This document shows, in pieces, positions 36,499 through 44,840 of a stretch of DNA of 64,000 nucleotides (position 1 is the stretch's first letter; each line of letters opens with the position of its first letter). The notes under the pieces are model-generated. The model saw nothing but the letters and a program-made list of their open reading frames with translations, was not told the origin of the DNA and did not search any database. Location: positions 20,932 through 84,931 of the forward strand of contig JAJRQB010000056.1 in the NCBI GenBank assembly GCA_024280485.1, given 5' to 3'. The position numbers and the translations under genes are program-made. Origin of the DNA: Deltaproteobacteria bacterium. Lineage in GTDB: Bacteria > Desulfobacterota > Desulfuromonadia > Desulfuromonadales > Geopsychrobacteraceae.

Positions 36499-37173
36499 TT
36501 ATTCGCCGACCTTCACCAACTCGATTTCAAAGATGATTGCCTGCCCCGCCAGAGGAGTGGTGTCTTTGTACGCGAGGGAATGGGGAAGAAAGAATGTCCA
36601 TTTCGCCCCTTCGCGCATTAATTGGAGACCTTCCTGCCAACCGGGAATAACCTTATCAAGAGAGATCTGCACCGGCTCTAACTTGCCGTTTTTGTCGGTA
36701 GAATCGAAAATTTTGCCGTTGATATCCTTGCCTACATAGTTAACCGTCACCAGCTCACCCGGGCCAGGCTTTTTTCCCGCTCCTGCACGCAGAACCTTGT
36801 ACTGCAGACCACTCTTCTGGGAGACAACGCCCTCTTTGGCAGCATTGGCAGCCATAAATTCACTACCAGCACGTCTCATGCCCGGCTTTTGCCGACCGGC
36901 CTGCGCGATGATTCTCTCGCGAAAATCCGAAAGTACTTTAATCATCTCGTTGAGCGGAATCATTGCTTCCTTATTGCCCGTGGCATCCAGGACGCCCTGC
37001 GACACCAGCTCTGGATTCACATCGACCCCCTGCCGCGCCAGATCGCGACCAACCTGATGCCCAACGCTGTAACTGACTTCGTCATCCTGACCATTGATCA
37101 CAGGTTTTTCCGCCGCCCAAACAAAACTGGCTGAAACCATCAGAATAAGCATCACAGAAATGATTCGACTCAT
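36499..37173 (-). CDS. FKBP-type peptidyl-prolyl isomerase, periplasmic (Mip-like)
   Basis: A 224-residue protein with a cleavable Sec signal (MSRIISVMLILMVSASFVWA), an FKBP_N domain (VSYSVGHQVGRDLARQGVD) and a canonical FKBP domain. The active-site residues are present: KIFDSTDKN, KVIPGWQEGLQLM and the closing IIFEIELVKV. The longer frame to 37242 lacks the signal at its start; the ATG at 37173 has AGGAG 8 bases upstream. It is the most canonical of the three tandem copies. Confidence 0.92.
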   Translation of the reverse strand: MSRIISVMLILMVSASFVWAAEKPVINGQDDEVSYSVGHQVGRDLARQGVDVNPELVSQGVLDATGNKEAMIPLNEMIKVLSDFRERIIAQAGRQKPGMRRAGSEFMAANAAKEGVVSQKSGLQYKVLRAGAGKKPGPGELVTVNYVGKDINGKIFDSTDKNGKLEPVQISLDKVIPGWQEGLQLMREGAKWTFFLPHSLAYKDTTPLAGQAIIFEIELVKVGE

Positions 37174-37334
37174 AGCCCCACTCCTTTTATGTAGAATTAT
37201 CAGCGATGTGAATTGTACCAGATTTTTTGACCCCCCTGCCATGAACCAAATAATGACCCGTTTGTTTTTTACTGCAGAAACCGCAACTCTCTAGCCTGTC
37301 AACCTATTCCCTGTCGGGATCTGGCCATCGCGAT

Positions 37335-38189
37335 CTAACGATACTGCGGCAGAATTTCGAGCAGCTCCAGATCAAAAACAACCGCCTTCCCGCGCATCGG
37401 TCCGCCTCGTCTATAGGCCAGCCCCCGCGGGACATAGAGTTCCCAGCGATCCCCTTCGCGCATCAGCTTCAAGGCCTCTTGCCAGCCGCGAATAGTCCTG
37501 CTGACAACAACCTCCTGAGGTATCCCCGTAGAAGCGCTGTCGGAAAAAACCTGCCCGCCGACTCTTCTCCCCTGGTAATTCACCAGAACGGCATCGGTCT
37601 CTTTTGGCGTTTTCCCGTTTCCGGAAGCAATAATCTTGTACTGCAGGCCACTCGGCAGACTGATGACATCTTTTCGCGAGCTATTTTCGGCCAGAAATTT
37701 CTGCCCTTTGGAGCGATAGTATTTCTTCTTTGCGGGAGGAGATGTTTTCGATTTACCCATCGTCACTTCAGGCTGCTGGTTCGTAGAACCCATGATCGAA
37801 TTCAGGACCAGCGTCATCTGAGCTTCCGCCAGGCGCGGCTCCGACTGCTCAATGGCGTCATAGAGGCCCTGCCAAAGAGCCGAGCCTCTAAATTCAATCT
37901 GCCGCCGAGTCACTTTCTGACCGAGCGCATGACCAAGGTGATAGTCGAGGCTCAGGTTGCCCGGAAAATCTTCTCGTCCAGGGCTTGCCAAACCCTCGTT
38001 CAAGGTTTTCCACAAAAAATCGGGCTTGAATTCAAGCCCGACCGTCAAAATATCGCGGCCCAGCTGATAACCATAGCTATAGTTGATTTCGTCCGGCCGA
38101 TCCTTGAGCACAGGAAGCGGCACATCCGCAGCATAAACGTTCACACTAACCAGAAACAGCACCAATATCAGCAACGCAGTGATTCTCAT
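37335..38189 (-). CDS. FKBP-type peptidyl-prolyl isomerase, periplasmic, divergent
   Basis: A 284-residue protein with a Sec signal (residues 1-20, ending VYA), an FKBP_N domain (INYSYGYQLGRDILTVGLE), a Lys/Ser-rich linker with GKSKTSPPAKKK near residue 150, and an FKBP domain. The pocket Trp is kept (TIRGWQEALKLM), but the FD pair reads FSDS. It is 161 bp upstream of the second FKBP gene. The three neighbours look like diverged local duplicates serving envelope protein folding. Confidence 0.9.
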   Translation of the reverse strand: MRITALLILVLFLVSVNVYAADVPLPVLKDRPDEINYSYGYQLGRDILTVGLEFKPDFLWKTLNEGLASPGREDFPGNLSLDYHLGHALGQKVTRRQIEFRGSALWQGLYDAIEQSEPRLAEAQMTLVLNSIMGSTNQQPEVTMGKSKTSPPAKKKYYRSKGQKFLAENSSRKDVISLPSGLQYKIIASGNGKTPKETDAVLVNYQGRRVGGQVFSDSASTGIPQEVVVSRTIRGWQEALKLMREGDRWELYVPRGLAYRRGGPMRGKAVVFDLELLEILPQYR

Positions 38190-38285
38190 CTTCGCACCTT
38201 ATCCAATGCTCGATTTAAGATAGCTAAACCAGTTCCTGTTCAAAAATCTGCCCGAAGAAATCAAGCTCTACGCAAAAGAATAATC

Positions 38286-38313
38286 GTCGCCCTTCCCCTA
38301 AGGGGAGGGCGAC
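38286..38313 (-). terminator. Hairpin after the multicopper oxidase gene
   Basis: GTCGCCC and GGGCGAC with inner CCCC/GGGG pairing around a TAA loop form a stable stem 31-58 bases past the oxidase stop. The T-tract on the minus strand is weak (GATTATTCTTTT), so termination is likely but not certain. Confidence 0.6.
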
Positions 38314-38343
38314 TTACTGCATTTCATCGAAGGCGAAATGACA

Positions 38344-41019
38344 TCATTTCACCGGGAAACCATCCGGTTTGGTACCGACGTAATAGGGCCGCATCATCTC
38401 ATTGTCCTCATGCTCGACAATGTGACAGTGCCAGACATAGAGACCCGGCAGATTGAAGGTCGTCTGGACCCGGGTAATCTCGCCCGGATAGGCCAGAACG
38501 GTATCCTTCATCCCCGTTTCAGTCGGCAGGGCCGGAATCGGCGGTCCGATGGTCGCCAGAGTCGGGCTGAGAGGATCAAACGCCTGGCGATGGATGATCT
38601 TGTAACGAACCAGGTGCATGTGAACCGGATGACCGTCAACTGTGAAGTTATAAAAGTCCCAGAACTCTGAGCTGTCGAGGGCGGGGTTCTCGGTGATCGC
38701 AGCGCTCCAGGTCAGCGGGACAGGCAGGTTCGTGACCGAATCAACCGTACCCATAAGTGCCGCCTTGGGGGCTTGAGGGAAGGCCAGCGGGAAATTCGGA
38801 TCCAGCGCCATACAATCGGCAGCAGGATCTGCGCTTCCCGGAGGCAAGGTTCCAACCGTAAACAGGTCGCCGGTCGCTCCGTCGATATCGACACAAACCA
38901 AAAGCGATTCTTCCTCGTTGAGGCTGAGCCGTCGCGGTGTGGCAACAACGGTAGTAGTTACAGTCGCACCAGTGTTGTAATCAACGTAACTCGCCGGGTC
39001 ATAGATCTCGGCGTTCGGAACCAGCGCCAACGGTGAAGTGGTCGTGGCATCGGCAGTTACAGTCATCAGATTGTTGACCACAAACTGCATGACCTGGCCG
39101 GAAGTGTCCGGATCGGCCACGCCTGCACCTGCGAACCCGCCAAAGGGAGCATCGTCAGCGGTGTTGATCATACGGACAATGGTGCCCTCGGGCAGCCCGC
39201 TGAAATCAACAATAACGTCAGCACGCTCGGCAGGAGCCATCAGCAGGGCTTGCATCGGATCGGGAGCGGCAACCGGGTTACCAAAAGCATTATTTGCGAG
39301 TTTTTGCTCATACTTCAGGGTTTTCTTTACTAATTTTGCCTGAAGTTTGGCGATCTCCTTGAGAATTTCAGCAATCTTCGAGGGCTTGGTAACGCCAACG
39401 AGTTTAGCCTCTTTCTTGGCAATCTCCTTGTTAATTTCTGCGAGTTGCTTTTGGAATTCGCGACCAATTTCAAAAACTTTTTTGGTGTTTTGCGGCGTTA
39501 TGAAACCGGTACGAACTTCAACCACGTTCGGCAGGAAGCCCTGGTCGCCACCGATCTGATAGAAAGGCAGCTCAGCGCCAAGGATATCGTCGGCAGTCCC
39601 CATCTTACCGTCAATACCGGGGCCAGTAACCTCGAACATCGCCAGATTAAGGAAGCGCGAGTTGCTGCCGCTGAGCAGGCGGAAACGGTATCTGGCCGGG
39701 GCGACATCCAATTGCGGCCAGGTAGTGCCGTTTACAACCATTGTGTTGAAGAAGGCTTCCGGATTCCAGATCGGTGCGATGTCGCTATTTTGACCAGCAG
39801 CGTCACCGATATAGGGACCAGGGAAGGTATCGAAAAAGGCCCGGTTGTCAGGATAGAAGAGAGTACCGTCTTTATTGAAGGAACGATCCTGAATAGCGAT
39901 TGGAATCTCACGGATGGTCATACGGTAATCGGCGTCAAAATTCGGGTCGCCGGCACCAACGGGAGCTGGGCCAGGAAGAACTGCGGGTGCCTGGCTCATC
40001 AGGTCGACGCCACCGTCATTGCCAGAACCGTCTGCGGCGCCGCGAATCAGATAGAAACCGGCCGGACCGGCATAGACGTTGAGGCGGGTCATCCCGAGAG
40101 AGTGGTCATGATACCAGAGGGTCGTTGCGGGTTGGGTGTTCTCATAGGTATAGAAGGCTGCGCCATCGACCGCGTCAAAATCGACCGGGTTGAGATAATC
40201 CTGAACCTGGCCAGCATTATTCTGAGTATAGAGTGTGCCTGTGGTTTTGTAGCTCGCCGGAATATTGTTGGCTGCCGGCAGCCACCAGGCTTCAGGATAT
40301 CCGTCTGACTCGGCGTTGACGTGGGCGCCGTGAACGTGGGTGACGATCGGAACCGGCCCGGTGTAGGGAGCCGGGTTGGCAGTTGCACAATCGGTTGAGT
40401 TTGTGCCGTTGATGCAACCGGTGTTAGTCGGGTTGGCCCAGTGCAGGGTCTGATCAACCGTACCGGTCAACAGGTGAGGTAAAAAGTTGCCGGTCTCCGG
40501 ATCTTTCAGGTCGTTGATCCAGCGCACAGTCGACTCGACACCCGAAATCTCCTCAAGGGTAAATGCCGGGTAATTGAAGTAGGCTTCATTGATTGCGCCG
40601 CCCACCGGGAGGGGCGCAGGTGCGGTATATGCCGCCACAACTGCAGCGTCAGCTTCAGCCGGACCGTAACTCCAGATCGGAGTCGCATCGAAAGCATCGG
40701 TGCGGCCATTAACAGTGTTCCAAATCCCACCAGGCAGAATCTGCTGACTGAACTGGCGCACGGCAATGTTGTACTTGGCCGCAGGAACCGTACCACCAGC
40801 AGTACCCGCTGCGGGCTGCATGCCGACACTGGTCTGTGGCATCACCGGCGGAATGACCAACGGTTGGACATACTTGGGAATCGTCAGCGGATCCAATGCC
40901 TTTGTCAGGTCTGGATTCCCTGGCAGTGGAACCGCCAGAGACGTTGTGGCAAAGCCACATAGAACAAAGACCATTGCTGCGAGCCACGGATTTCTTGATC
41001 TCCTTCTCCTGTAATTCAT
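38344..41019 (-). CDS. Secreted multicopper oxidase (OmpB-like) with a helical insertion
   Basis: An 891-residue exported protein with a Sec-type signal (hydrophobic residues about 12-29). All copper motifs are present: HVHGAH (near residue 230), WYHDHSLGM (near 305), HPVHMH (near 795) and HCHIVEHEDNEMM (near 866), giving T1, T2 and T3 sites with Met as T1 axial ligand. Residues about 513-580 are a Lys/Glu-rich helix, probably coiled coil, inserted into the second cupredoxin region (EINKEIAKKEAKLVG). Related proteins in Geobacter (OmpB, OmpC) are outer-surface oxidases needed for growth on iron oxides. GGAGGAGG precedes the ATG, and a GEMM-type riboswitch lies in the leader. Confidence 0.92.
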   Translation of the reverse strand: MNYRRRRSRNPWLAAMVFVLCGFATTSLAVPLPGNPDLTKALDPLTIPKYVQPLVIPPVMPQTSVGMQPAAGTAGGTVPAAKYNIAVRQFSQQILPGGIWNTVNGRTDAFDATPIWSYGPAEADAAVVAAYTAPAPLPVGGAINEAYFNYPAFTLEEISGVESTVRWINDLKDPETGNFLPHLLTGTVDQTLHWANPTNTGCINGTNSTDCATANPAPYTGPVPIVTHVHGAHVNAESDGYPEAWWLPAANNIPASYKTTGTLYTQNNAGQVQDYLNPVDFDAVDGAAFYTYENTQPATTLWYHDHSLGMTRLNVYAGPAGFYLIRGAADGSGNDGGVDLMSQAPAVLPGPAPVGAGDPNFDADYRMTIREIPIAIQDRSFNKDGTLFYPDNRAFFDTFPGPYIGDAAGQNSDIAPIWNPEAFFNTMVVNGTTWPQLDVAPARYRFRLLSGSNSRFLNLAMFEVTGPGIDGKMGTADDILGAELPFYQIGGDQGFLPNVVEVRTGFITPQNTKKVFEIGREFQKQLAEINKEIAKKEAKLVGVTKPSKIAEILKEIAKLQAKLVKKTLKYEQKLANNAFGNPVAAPDPMQALLMAPAERADVIVDFSGLPEGTIVRMINTADDAPFGGFAGAGVADPDTSGQVMQFVVNNLMTVTADATTTSPLALVPNAEIYDPASYVDYNTGATVTTTVVATPRRLSLNEEESLLVCVDIDGATGDLFTVGTLPPGSADPAADCMALDPNFPLAFPQAPKAALMGTVDSVTNLPVPLTWSAAITENPALDSSEFWDFYNFTVDGHPVHMHLVRYKIIHRQAFDPLSPTLATIGPPIPALPTETGMKDTVLAYPGEITRVQTTFNLPGLYVWHCHIVEHEDNEMMRPYYVGTKPDGFPVK

Positions 41020-41102
41020 TGTGAGGCCTCCTCCACTTCCGGCACCCTTTTGCGACAGTCCCTCTCAGGTGAAATAGAGGAAATTACGCTGACCTGAAGC
41101 GA

Positions 41103-41195
41103 CCTGCTGTAGCCCGGCTATCTCCCCCATGAAGACCCGCGGCTTTCCGCAACCCCTTTTCAAAGGCTTTGGCTTTTATAAGTCCGCTGCAGCAA
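41103..41195 (-). ncRNA. GEMM-I-type cyclic-dinucleotide riboswitch upstream of the multicopper oxidase
   Basis: Read on the minus strand, the leader contains CCTTTGAAAAGGGG (P2-like stem with a GAAA tetraloop), then TTGCGGAAAGCCGCGGGTCT, and AGATAGCCGGGCTAC, closed by TTTGCTG pairing with CAGCAGG. The order GAAA stem, GCGGAAAGCC, GGGTCT, AGA(C/T)AGCCGGGCT follows the GEMM-I aptamer and resembles especially the Geobacter variants (GEMM-Ib) reported to sense 3',3'-cGAMP. No U-rich terminator follows. A CCTC-containing stretch downstream could pair with the GGAGGAGG ribosome site, so translational control is possible. The ligand cannot be settled by eye. Confidence 0.78.
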
Positions 41196-41302
41196 AAGAG
41201 CACATGCTCTGTGTACAGCCAACCCTATATGTAACCAAGAAGGTCCACAATGAGCATCTGGCGCAAACAGGGGGTGTATTTTGCTACTTCCATCAGAAAC
41301 AC

Positions 41303-41339
41303 AAAGAGGGTCGACACTCTCGAAGTGTCGACCCTCTTT
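41303..41339 (-). terminator. Strong bidirectional terminator hairpin
   Basis: AAAGAGGGTCGACACT and AGTGTCGACCCTCTTT form a perfect 16-bp stem with a five-base loop (CTCGA). A/T ends make it work in either direction. It lies 72 bases beyond the 34-codon gene and about 110 bases before the riboswitch, so it isolates the oxidase leader from upstream transcription. Confidence 0.8.
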
Positions 41340-41410
41340 CATGCTCTTAGCAGCCACCCTCTAAAGGCCGCGGCCACCAGGAACCAAACTTGAATGCTGG
41401 TAGAAACGAA

Positions 41411-41515
41411 CTAAGCGCTGACAGCTCCAACCAGAACGATCGTCGCAACAGAAATCGTACTGACAGCCAAGACAGTCAAAAGGACGGGCACCATAAACCA
41501 GTATAAATAACGCAT
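41411..41515 (-). CDS. 34-residue single-helix membrane peptide
   Basis: A short frame starting at an ATG with GGGAG 7 bases upstream encodes a peptide beginning MRYLYWFMVPVLLTVLAV. Apart from one Arg at position 2, residues 4-34 are hydrophobic or small, a single membrane helix. It is followed by the strong terminator at 41303-41339, consistent with a real transcript. It resembles in kind the small helper subunits of oxidases and transporters (CydX- or CcoS-like), but no family can be named. It sits between the two-component genes and the multicopper oxidase on the same strand. Confidence 0.6.
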   Translation of the reverse strand: MRYLYWFMVPVLLTVLAVSTISVATIVLVGAVSA

Positions 41516-41695
41516 ATCAATTCTCCCTCACCCCCACCTACAGGACCGTTGCACACTGAATAACTTTAATCTGACTTTAGTTTGACTCAATCAACACCAC
41601 CATACAATGGGCGAACTGCGCAAAGGCACTACGCAAATCCCTACTTTTTTAGTCATATTTTCAGCCGGACTACATCCTTACCAGAAATACGAACT

Positions 41696-42367
41696 TTATT
41701 CTTCCCAGAAATCAGAATCTAGCAGTCCGGTTCGCAAGGCATACTGCACCATCTGCACCGGGTTATCTGTGCCGATTTTGCGGCCGATATTGGCGCGATG
41801 TTTATCGACCGTTTTGGAACTGATACAGAGGACATCCGCAATCTGATGGCTGGTGTTTCCTTGGACAATCAAATGAAATACTTGTTTCTCCCGATCAGAC
41901 AGACTTTCGATGTGCTCACCGTGCCTTGCTCCTGAACGGCGATCTTCAACATAGCTGCCAATCACCGAAGCTTGAACCTGCGAACTCAGATAATATTTGC
42001 CCGCGGCTGCGGCGCGAACCGCTTCGAGCATATCGGAGCTGGGCGCTCCTTTGACAACGTAACCTAACGCACCCGCCTTAAGAGCCTGATGAACATAGGC
42101 TTCTTTCTCGTAACGTGACAATATCACCACGCCCGTATCAGGGACTGACTGCCGAATCAACTCGAGGGTTTCCAGGCCATTCATGCGCGGCATACCGATA
42201 TCCATCAACATTACGTCAGGCTTACACTTGCGGGCTGTCTCCAGGGCCTCAACTCCGTCACTCGCCTGCCCCACCACCTCCATGTCGGTCTGGCTTTGCA
42301 GCAGCAGAACCATCCCTTCACGCATCAGGGCATGATCATCGGCTAGGGCAATTCTTATTGTGCTCAT
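41696..42367 (-). CDS. NarL/FixJ-type response regulator
   Basis: A 223-residue two-domain regulator. The receiver has the acidic pocket LADDHA, the phospho-acceptor Asp in VMLMDIGMPRMNG (near residue 56) and the Lys in VVKGAPSS. The C-terminal LuxR helix-turn-helix reads LSDREKQVFHLIVQGNTSHQ with SSKTVDKHRANI as recognition helix. It overlaps the kinase gene by 4 bp, so the pair is coupled. Targets are unknown; the adjacent small membrane gene is a candidate. Confidence 0.94.
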   Translation of the reverse strand: MSTIRIALADDHALMREGMVLLLQSQTDMEVVGQASDGVEALETARKCKPDVMLMDIGMPRMNGLETLELIRQSVPDTGVVILSRYEKEAYVHQALKAGALGYVVKGAPSSDMLEAVRAAAAGKYYLSSQVQASVIGSYVEDRRSGARHGEHIESLSDREKQVFHLIVQGNTSHQIADVLCISSKTVDKHRANIGRKIGTDNPVQMVQYALRTGLLDSDFWEE

Positions 42368-43800
42368 ACGTAAGCCTCCACAAATAGATGTTCTTCAGCC
42401 GACTTAACCGGCAGAACAACCTTTATTTCCGTGCCTACACCTGGGGCGCTGTCGATGAACACATTGCCTCCAACTGCGGCGGCACGCTCACGCATACCGA
42501 GCAAGCCCAGCCCCCAGCCACCTGGTTTGCGCCGTATCACCTCTTCGTTGAAGCCGATTCCGTTATCACAGACAGACAACAGAAGCTCTTCCCCACTCAA
42601 CTGCAGCTCAACTGAAACACGGCTGGCTTCGGCATATTTACCGACATTATTGAGAGCCTCCTGGCAGATACGATAAAAAGCGATCTCTTTTTCATGCGGC
42701 AGGTAAACCTTCTGCTCGACCCCACAAAAGCGGGTGTCAATCTCGGGGTGCTGAGCGGCAAATTGATCCAGATGCCAATTAAGCGCAGGCACCAGGCCCA
42801 GATCATCGAGTATGACCGGGCGTAGATGATCACACATGTGGCGCAGATCAATTTCAAGGCGCTCGACCAGCGACAACAACCGGTCACACTGAGGCTCATA
42901 TTGTTCAGGTGGACCATAGTTATGATCCCGGAGCATTTCAACCCCCAACTGAAAAGCACAGAGAACCTGGCCGAACTCATCATGCAGATCCTGAGCGAGA
43001 TGCTTCTTCTCTTCTTCTGAACTATGCATAATCTTGCGCGACAAAGTACGAATATCCTCCTCGCTACGGCGCAGCGCTTCTTCTGCCTGCTTACGCTGAG
43101 TGATATCGGTATAGGTGCCAAGCATTCGACGCGGCCAGTTATCGAGGCTGCGCGATACGACCTGCCCACGGGACATAACCCAGATATAGTGTCCATCCTT
43201 GTGGCGCAGACGATGCTCGGCACTGTAGAAATCGCTATCTCCCTCAAGGTGTTCCTTGAACAGACGGTCAACCTGCTCACGATCGTCCGGGTGCAATCTC
43301 TTGCCCCAATCTTCAATCCTGTCACCAATTTCACCGGATTGAAAACCGAGCATGGTCGAAGAACGGTCACTGGAATAGACCTCGCCGGTCAGCACATTCC
43401 AATCCCAGAGCCCATCATTGACAGCATTTAACGCCAGATTGAGTCGCTCCTCACTGTTGCATAGCTGCTCAACAATCTCAGTACGATCCTGGTAGTGGGT
43501 CATCAATGGTCGATAGTGAAAGAAATAGAAAGTGGGAGAAAGAATGATCAACAGACCCGCCGCATCGAGCAAGGCCTCGAAATAAATCGGCATCCCCGGC
43601 ACGTAGGCCAGCATGAACATGATAATGGCTTCGGAGAGGAAGATCGAGACCGCCATCATGATTAACAGCCGTTTTGGCGACAGTAGTGGTAAGGATGAAC
43701 GCAGAAACGCTATGTCATGACAGCGAGAGTCAATACGCTCGACTCTGCACCGGTCTGCCCTGGGAAAGGCCGAACATCCTGCATCAGACTGCTTTTTCAT
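42364..43800 (-). CDS. Membrane PAS sensor histidine kinase, HisKA_3 type
   Basis: A 478-residue kinase with two membrane helices (residues about 45-65 and 72-92) joined by a very short loop, then a PAS/PAC domain (ERLNLALNAVNDGLWDWN to GTYTDITQRKQAEE), a HisKA_3 dimerisation domain with phospho-acceptor His in HLAQDLHDEFGQVL, and a HATPase domain (EALNNVGKYAEAS, DNGIGFN, GWGLGLLGMRER). The minimal periplasmic loop suggests sensing within the membrane or by the PAS domain. The ATG at 43800 (MKKQSD) is chosen over a start 7 codons upstream; support is moderate. Confidence 0.93.
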   Translation of the reverse strand: MKKQSDAGCSAFPRADRCRVERIDSRCHDIAFLRSSLPLLSPKRLLIMMAVSIFLSEAIIMFMLAYVPGMPIYFEALLDAAGLLIILSPTFYFFHYRPLMTHYQDRTEIVEQLCNSEERLNLALNAVNDGLWDWNVLTGEVYSSDRSSTMLGFQSGEIGDRIEDWGKRLHPDDREQVDRLFKEHLEGDSDFYSAEHRLRHKDGHYIWVMSRGQVVSRSLDNWPRRMLGTYTDITQRKQAEEALRRSEEDIRTLSRKIMHSSEEEKKHLAQDLHDEFGQVLCAFQLGVEMLRDHNYGPPEQYEPQCDRLLSLVERLEIDLRHMCDHLRPVILDDLGLVPALNWHLDQFAAQHPEIDTRFCGVEQKVYLPHEKEIAFYRICQEALNNVGKYAEASRVSVELQLSGEELLLSVCDNGIGFNEEVIRRKPGGWGLGLLGMRERAAAVGGNVFIDSAPGVGTEIKVVLPVKSAEEHLFVEAYV

Positions 43801-44071
43801 ACGAACCCCCAACCAACTCAAGAGGAAAGTCTACGTCGAAACCTGTTCACTTCAAAAGGGCCAGGTCACAGCAGAAGTAAATATAGCAAAGAACTTGCCA
43901 CTCGGATCAGATCGATATAACTTCTTGGTCTGAAAGACTTTTTATGGTTTTTTCTTTGCAGAGTTGAATTAGAATGGGTGCAAAAATAAGACAACAAAAG
44001 TTACGTTTACGACAACACGTAAATATTTGGGAAGAAATACCAACATTTGACCCCCTGCACATGGACCTATT

Positions 44072-44584
44072 ATGAACCAGCTCCCCATCGATGAACCGCT
44101 GATCCCCCGCCTTCTGGCCAGCAATGCCCTGCGCGCCAATTTGAGCAAGCATATGGATCTGAACAAGATGGCCGATTCCAAGGCCGCGATGATCATGACC
44201 GCCTCGTCGCTGATCATCACCATCACCCTGACCCAGTATGAACAGTTACATCTGGCAACCGTGTTGTTGCTAGCGGGGTGCGGACTCATGGCGGTGGTGT
44301 TATCGATTTTGGCGATCATCCCGCCATGGCATGCCACCGGGCGCACCAACCTGTTTTACTTCCGCTCCTTTGCGGAGCTGGATGAAGAGGAATTCAGCAA
44401 GCAGTTTATGGAGACAATTACCGACAAACAGAAACTCTACGACGCCTATATACACGAAATTTACTACCTGGGGAGGTTCCGGCTGACCCGCAAGTATGCG
44501 CTGATCCGTAATGGCTTGTGGATTTTACTGTTCGGGTTGTTGTCGGCGACGGGATCGGAATTGATCCGGCGGTTGGTTCTTTGA
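44072..44584 (+). CDS. DUF5706 / Pycsar effector-like (PycTM) membrane protein
   Basis: A 170-residue protein with two central membrane helices (about residues 46-62 and 65-88) and one near the C-terminus. The N-terminal helix SKHMDLNKMADSKAAMIM matches the D-x-K-A pattern before the first membrane helix in DUF5706 proteins, several of which are membrane-disrupting effectors of Pycsar anti-phage systems. No pyrimidine cyclase gene is adjacent, so it would be an orphan effector or have another role. The Shine-Dalgarno is weak. The 271 bp before it hold no other gene. Confidence 0.6.
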   Translation: MNQLPIDEPLIPRLLASNALRANLSKHMDLNKMADSKAAMIMTASSLIITITLTQYEQLHLATVLLLAGCGLMAVVLSILAIIPPWHATGRTNLFYFRSFAELDEEEFSKQFMETITDKQKLYDAYIHEIYYLGRFRLTRKYALIRNGLWILLFGLLSATGSELIRRLVL

Positions 44585-44603
44585 GCAAAGAGCAAAAACT
44601 TTG

Positions 44604-44690
44604 CTTCACGATTACTTCACGATTAAAGGCAGGATTACTAGGATTATAATCGAGAAGAAATCGGGTTAAAATCAAGAAGTAATCATGAAG
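44604..44690. repeat. Phased GATT/AATC palindromic repeat, copy A
   Basis: An 87-bp imperfect palindrome. GATT occurs at offsets 7, 18, 30 and 39, and AATC at offsets 45, 56, 67 and 78, so boxes recur about every 11 bp, roughly one helical turn, on both arms. The outer 21 bases of each arm match in inverted orientation at about 18 positions. It starts 20 bp after the stop of the DUF5706 gene. Confidence 0.75.
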
Positions 44691-44731
44691 CTAAGGTTAG
44701 TCGTTGAATTGAATCAGAGGCAAGGCATTGG

Positions 44732-44794
44732 CTGCACGATTACTTCGAGATCAGGCCTGATCCTTAGGATTTAAAATCGGCTAAAATCTTGAAG
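44732..44794. repeat. Phased palindromic repeat, copy B (shortened)
   Basis: A 63-bp degenerate copy of the same repeat family. It begins CTGCACGATTACTTC and ends AAAATCTTGAAG, keeping the outer arms with one internal box pair lost. It lies just past the sbcC stop. Confidence 0.6.
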
Positions 44795-44840
44795 CAAAAA
44801 GATTTTGAATCCACAAATAAGCCTACTGACCATAAAAACT

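Noticed and set aside
41303..41339. Hairpin as part of the riboswitch expression platform
   Set aside because: It lies upstream of the aptamer in the direction of transcription and follows the 34-codon gene, so it terminates that transcript instead.
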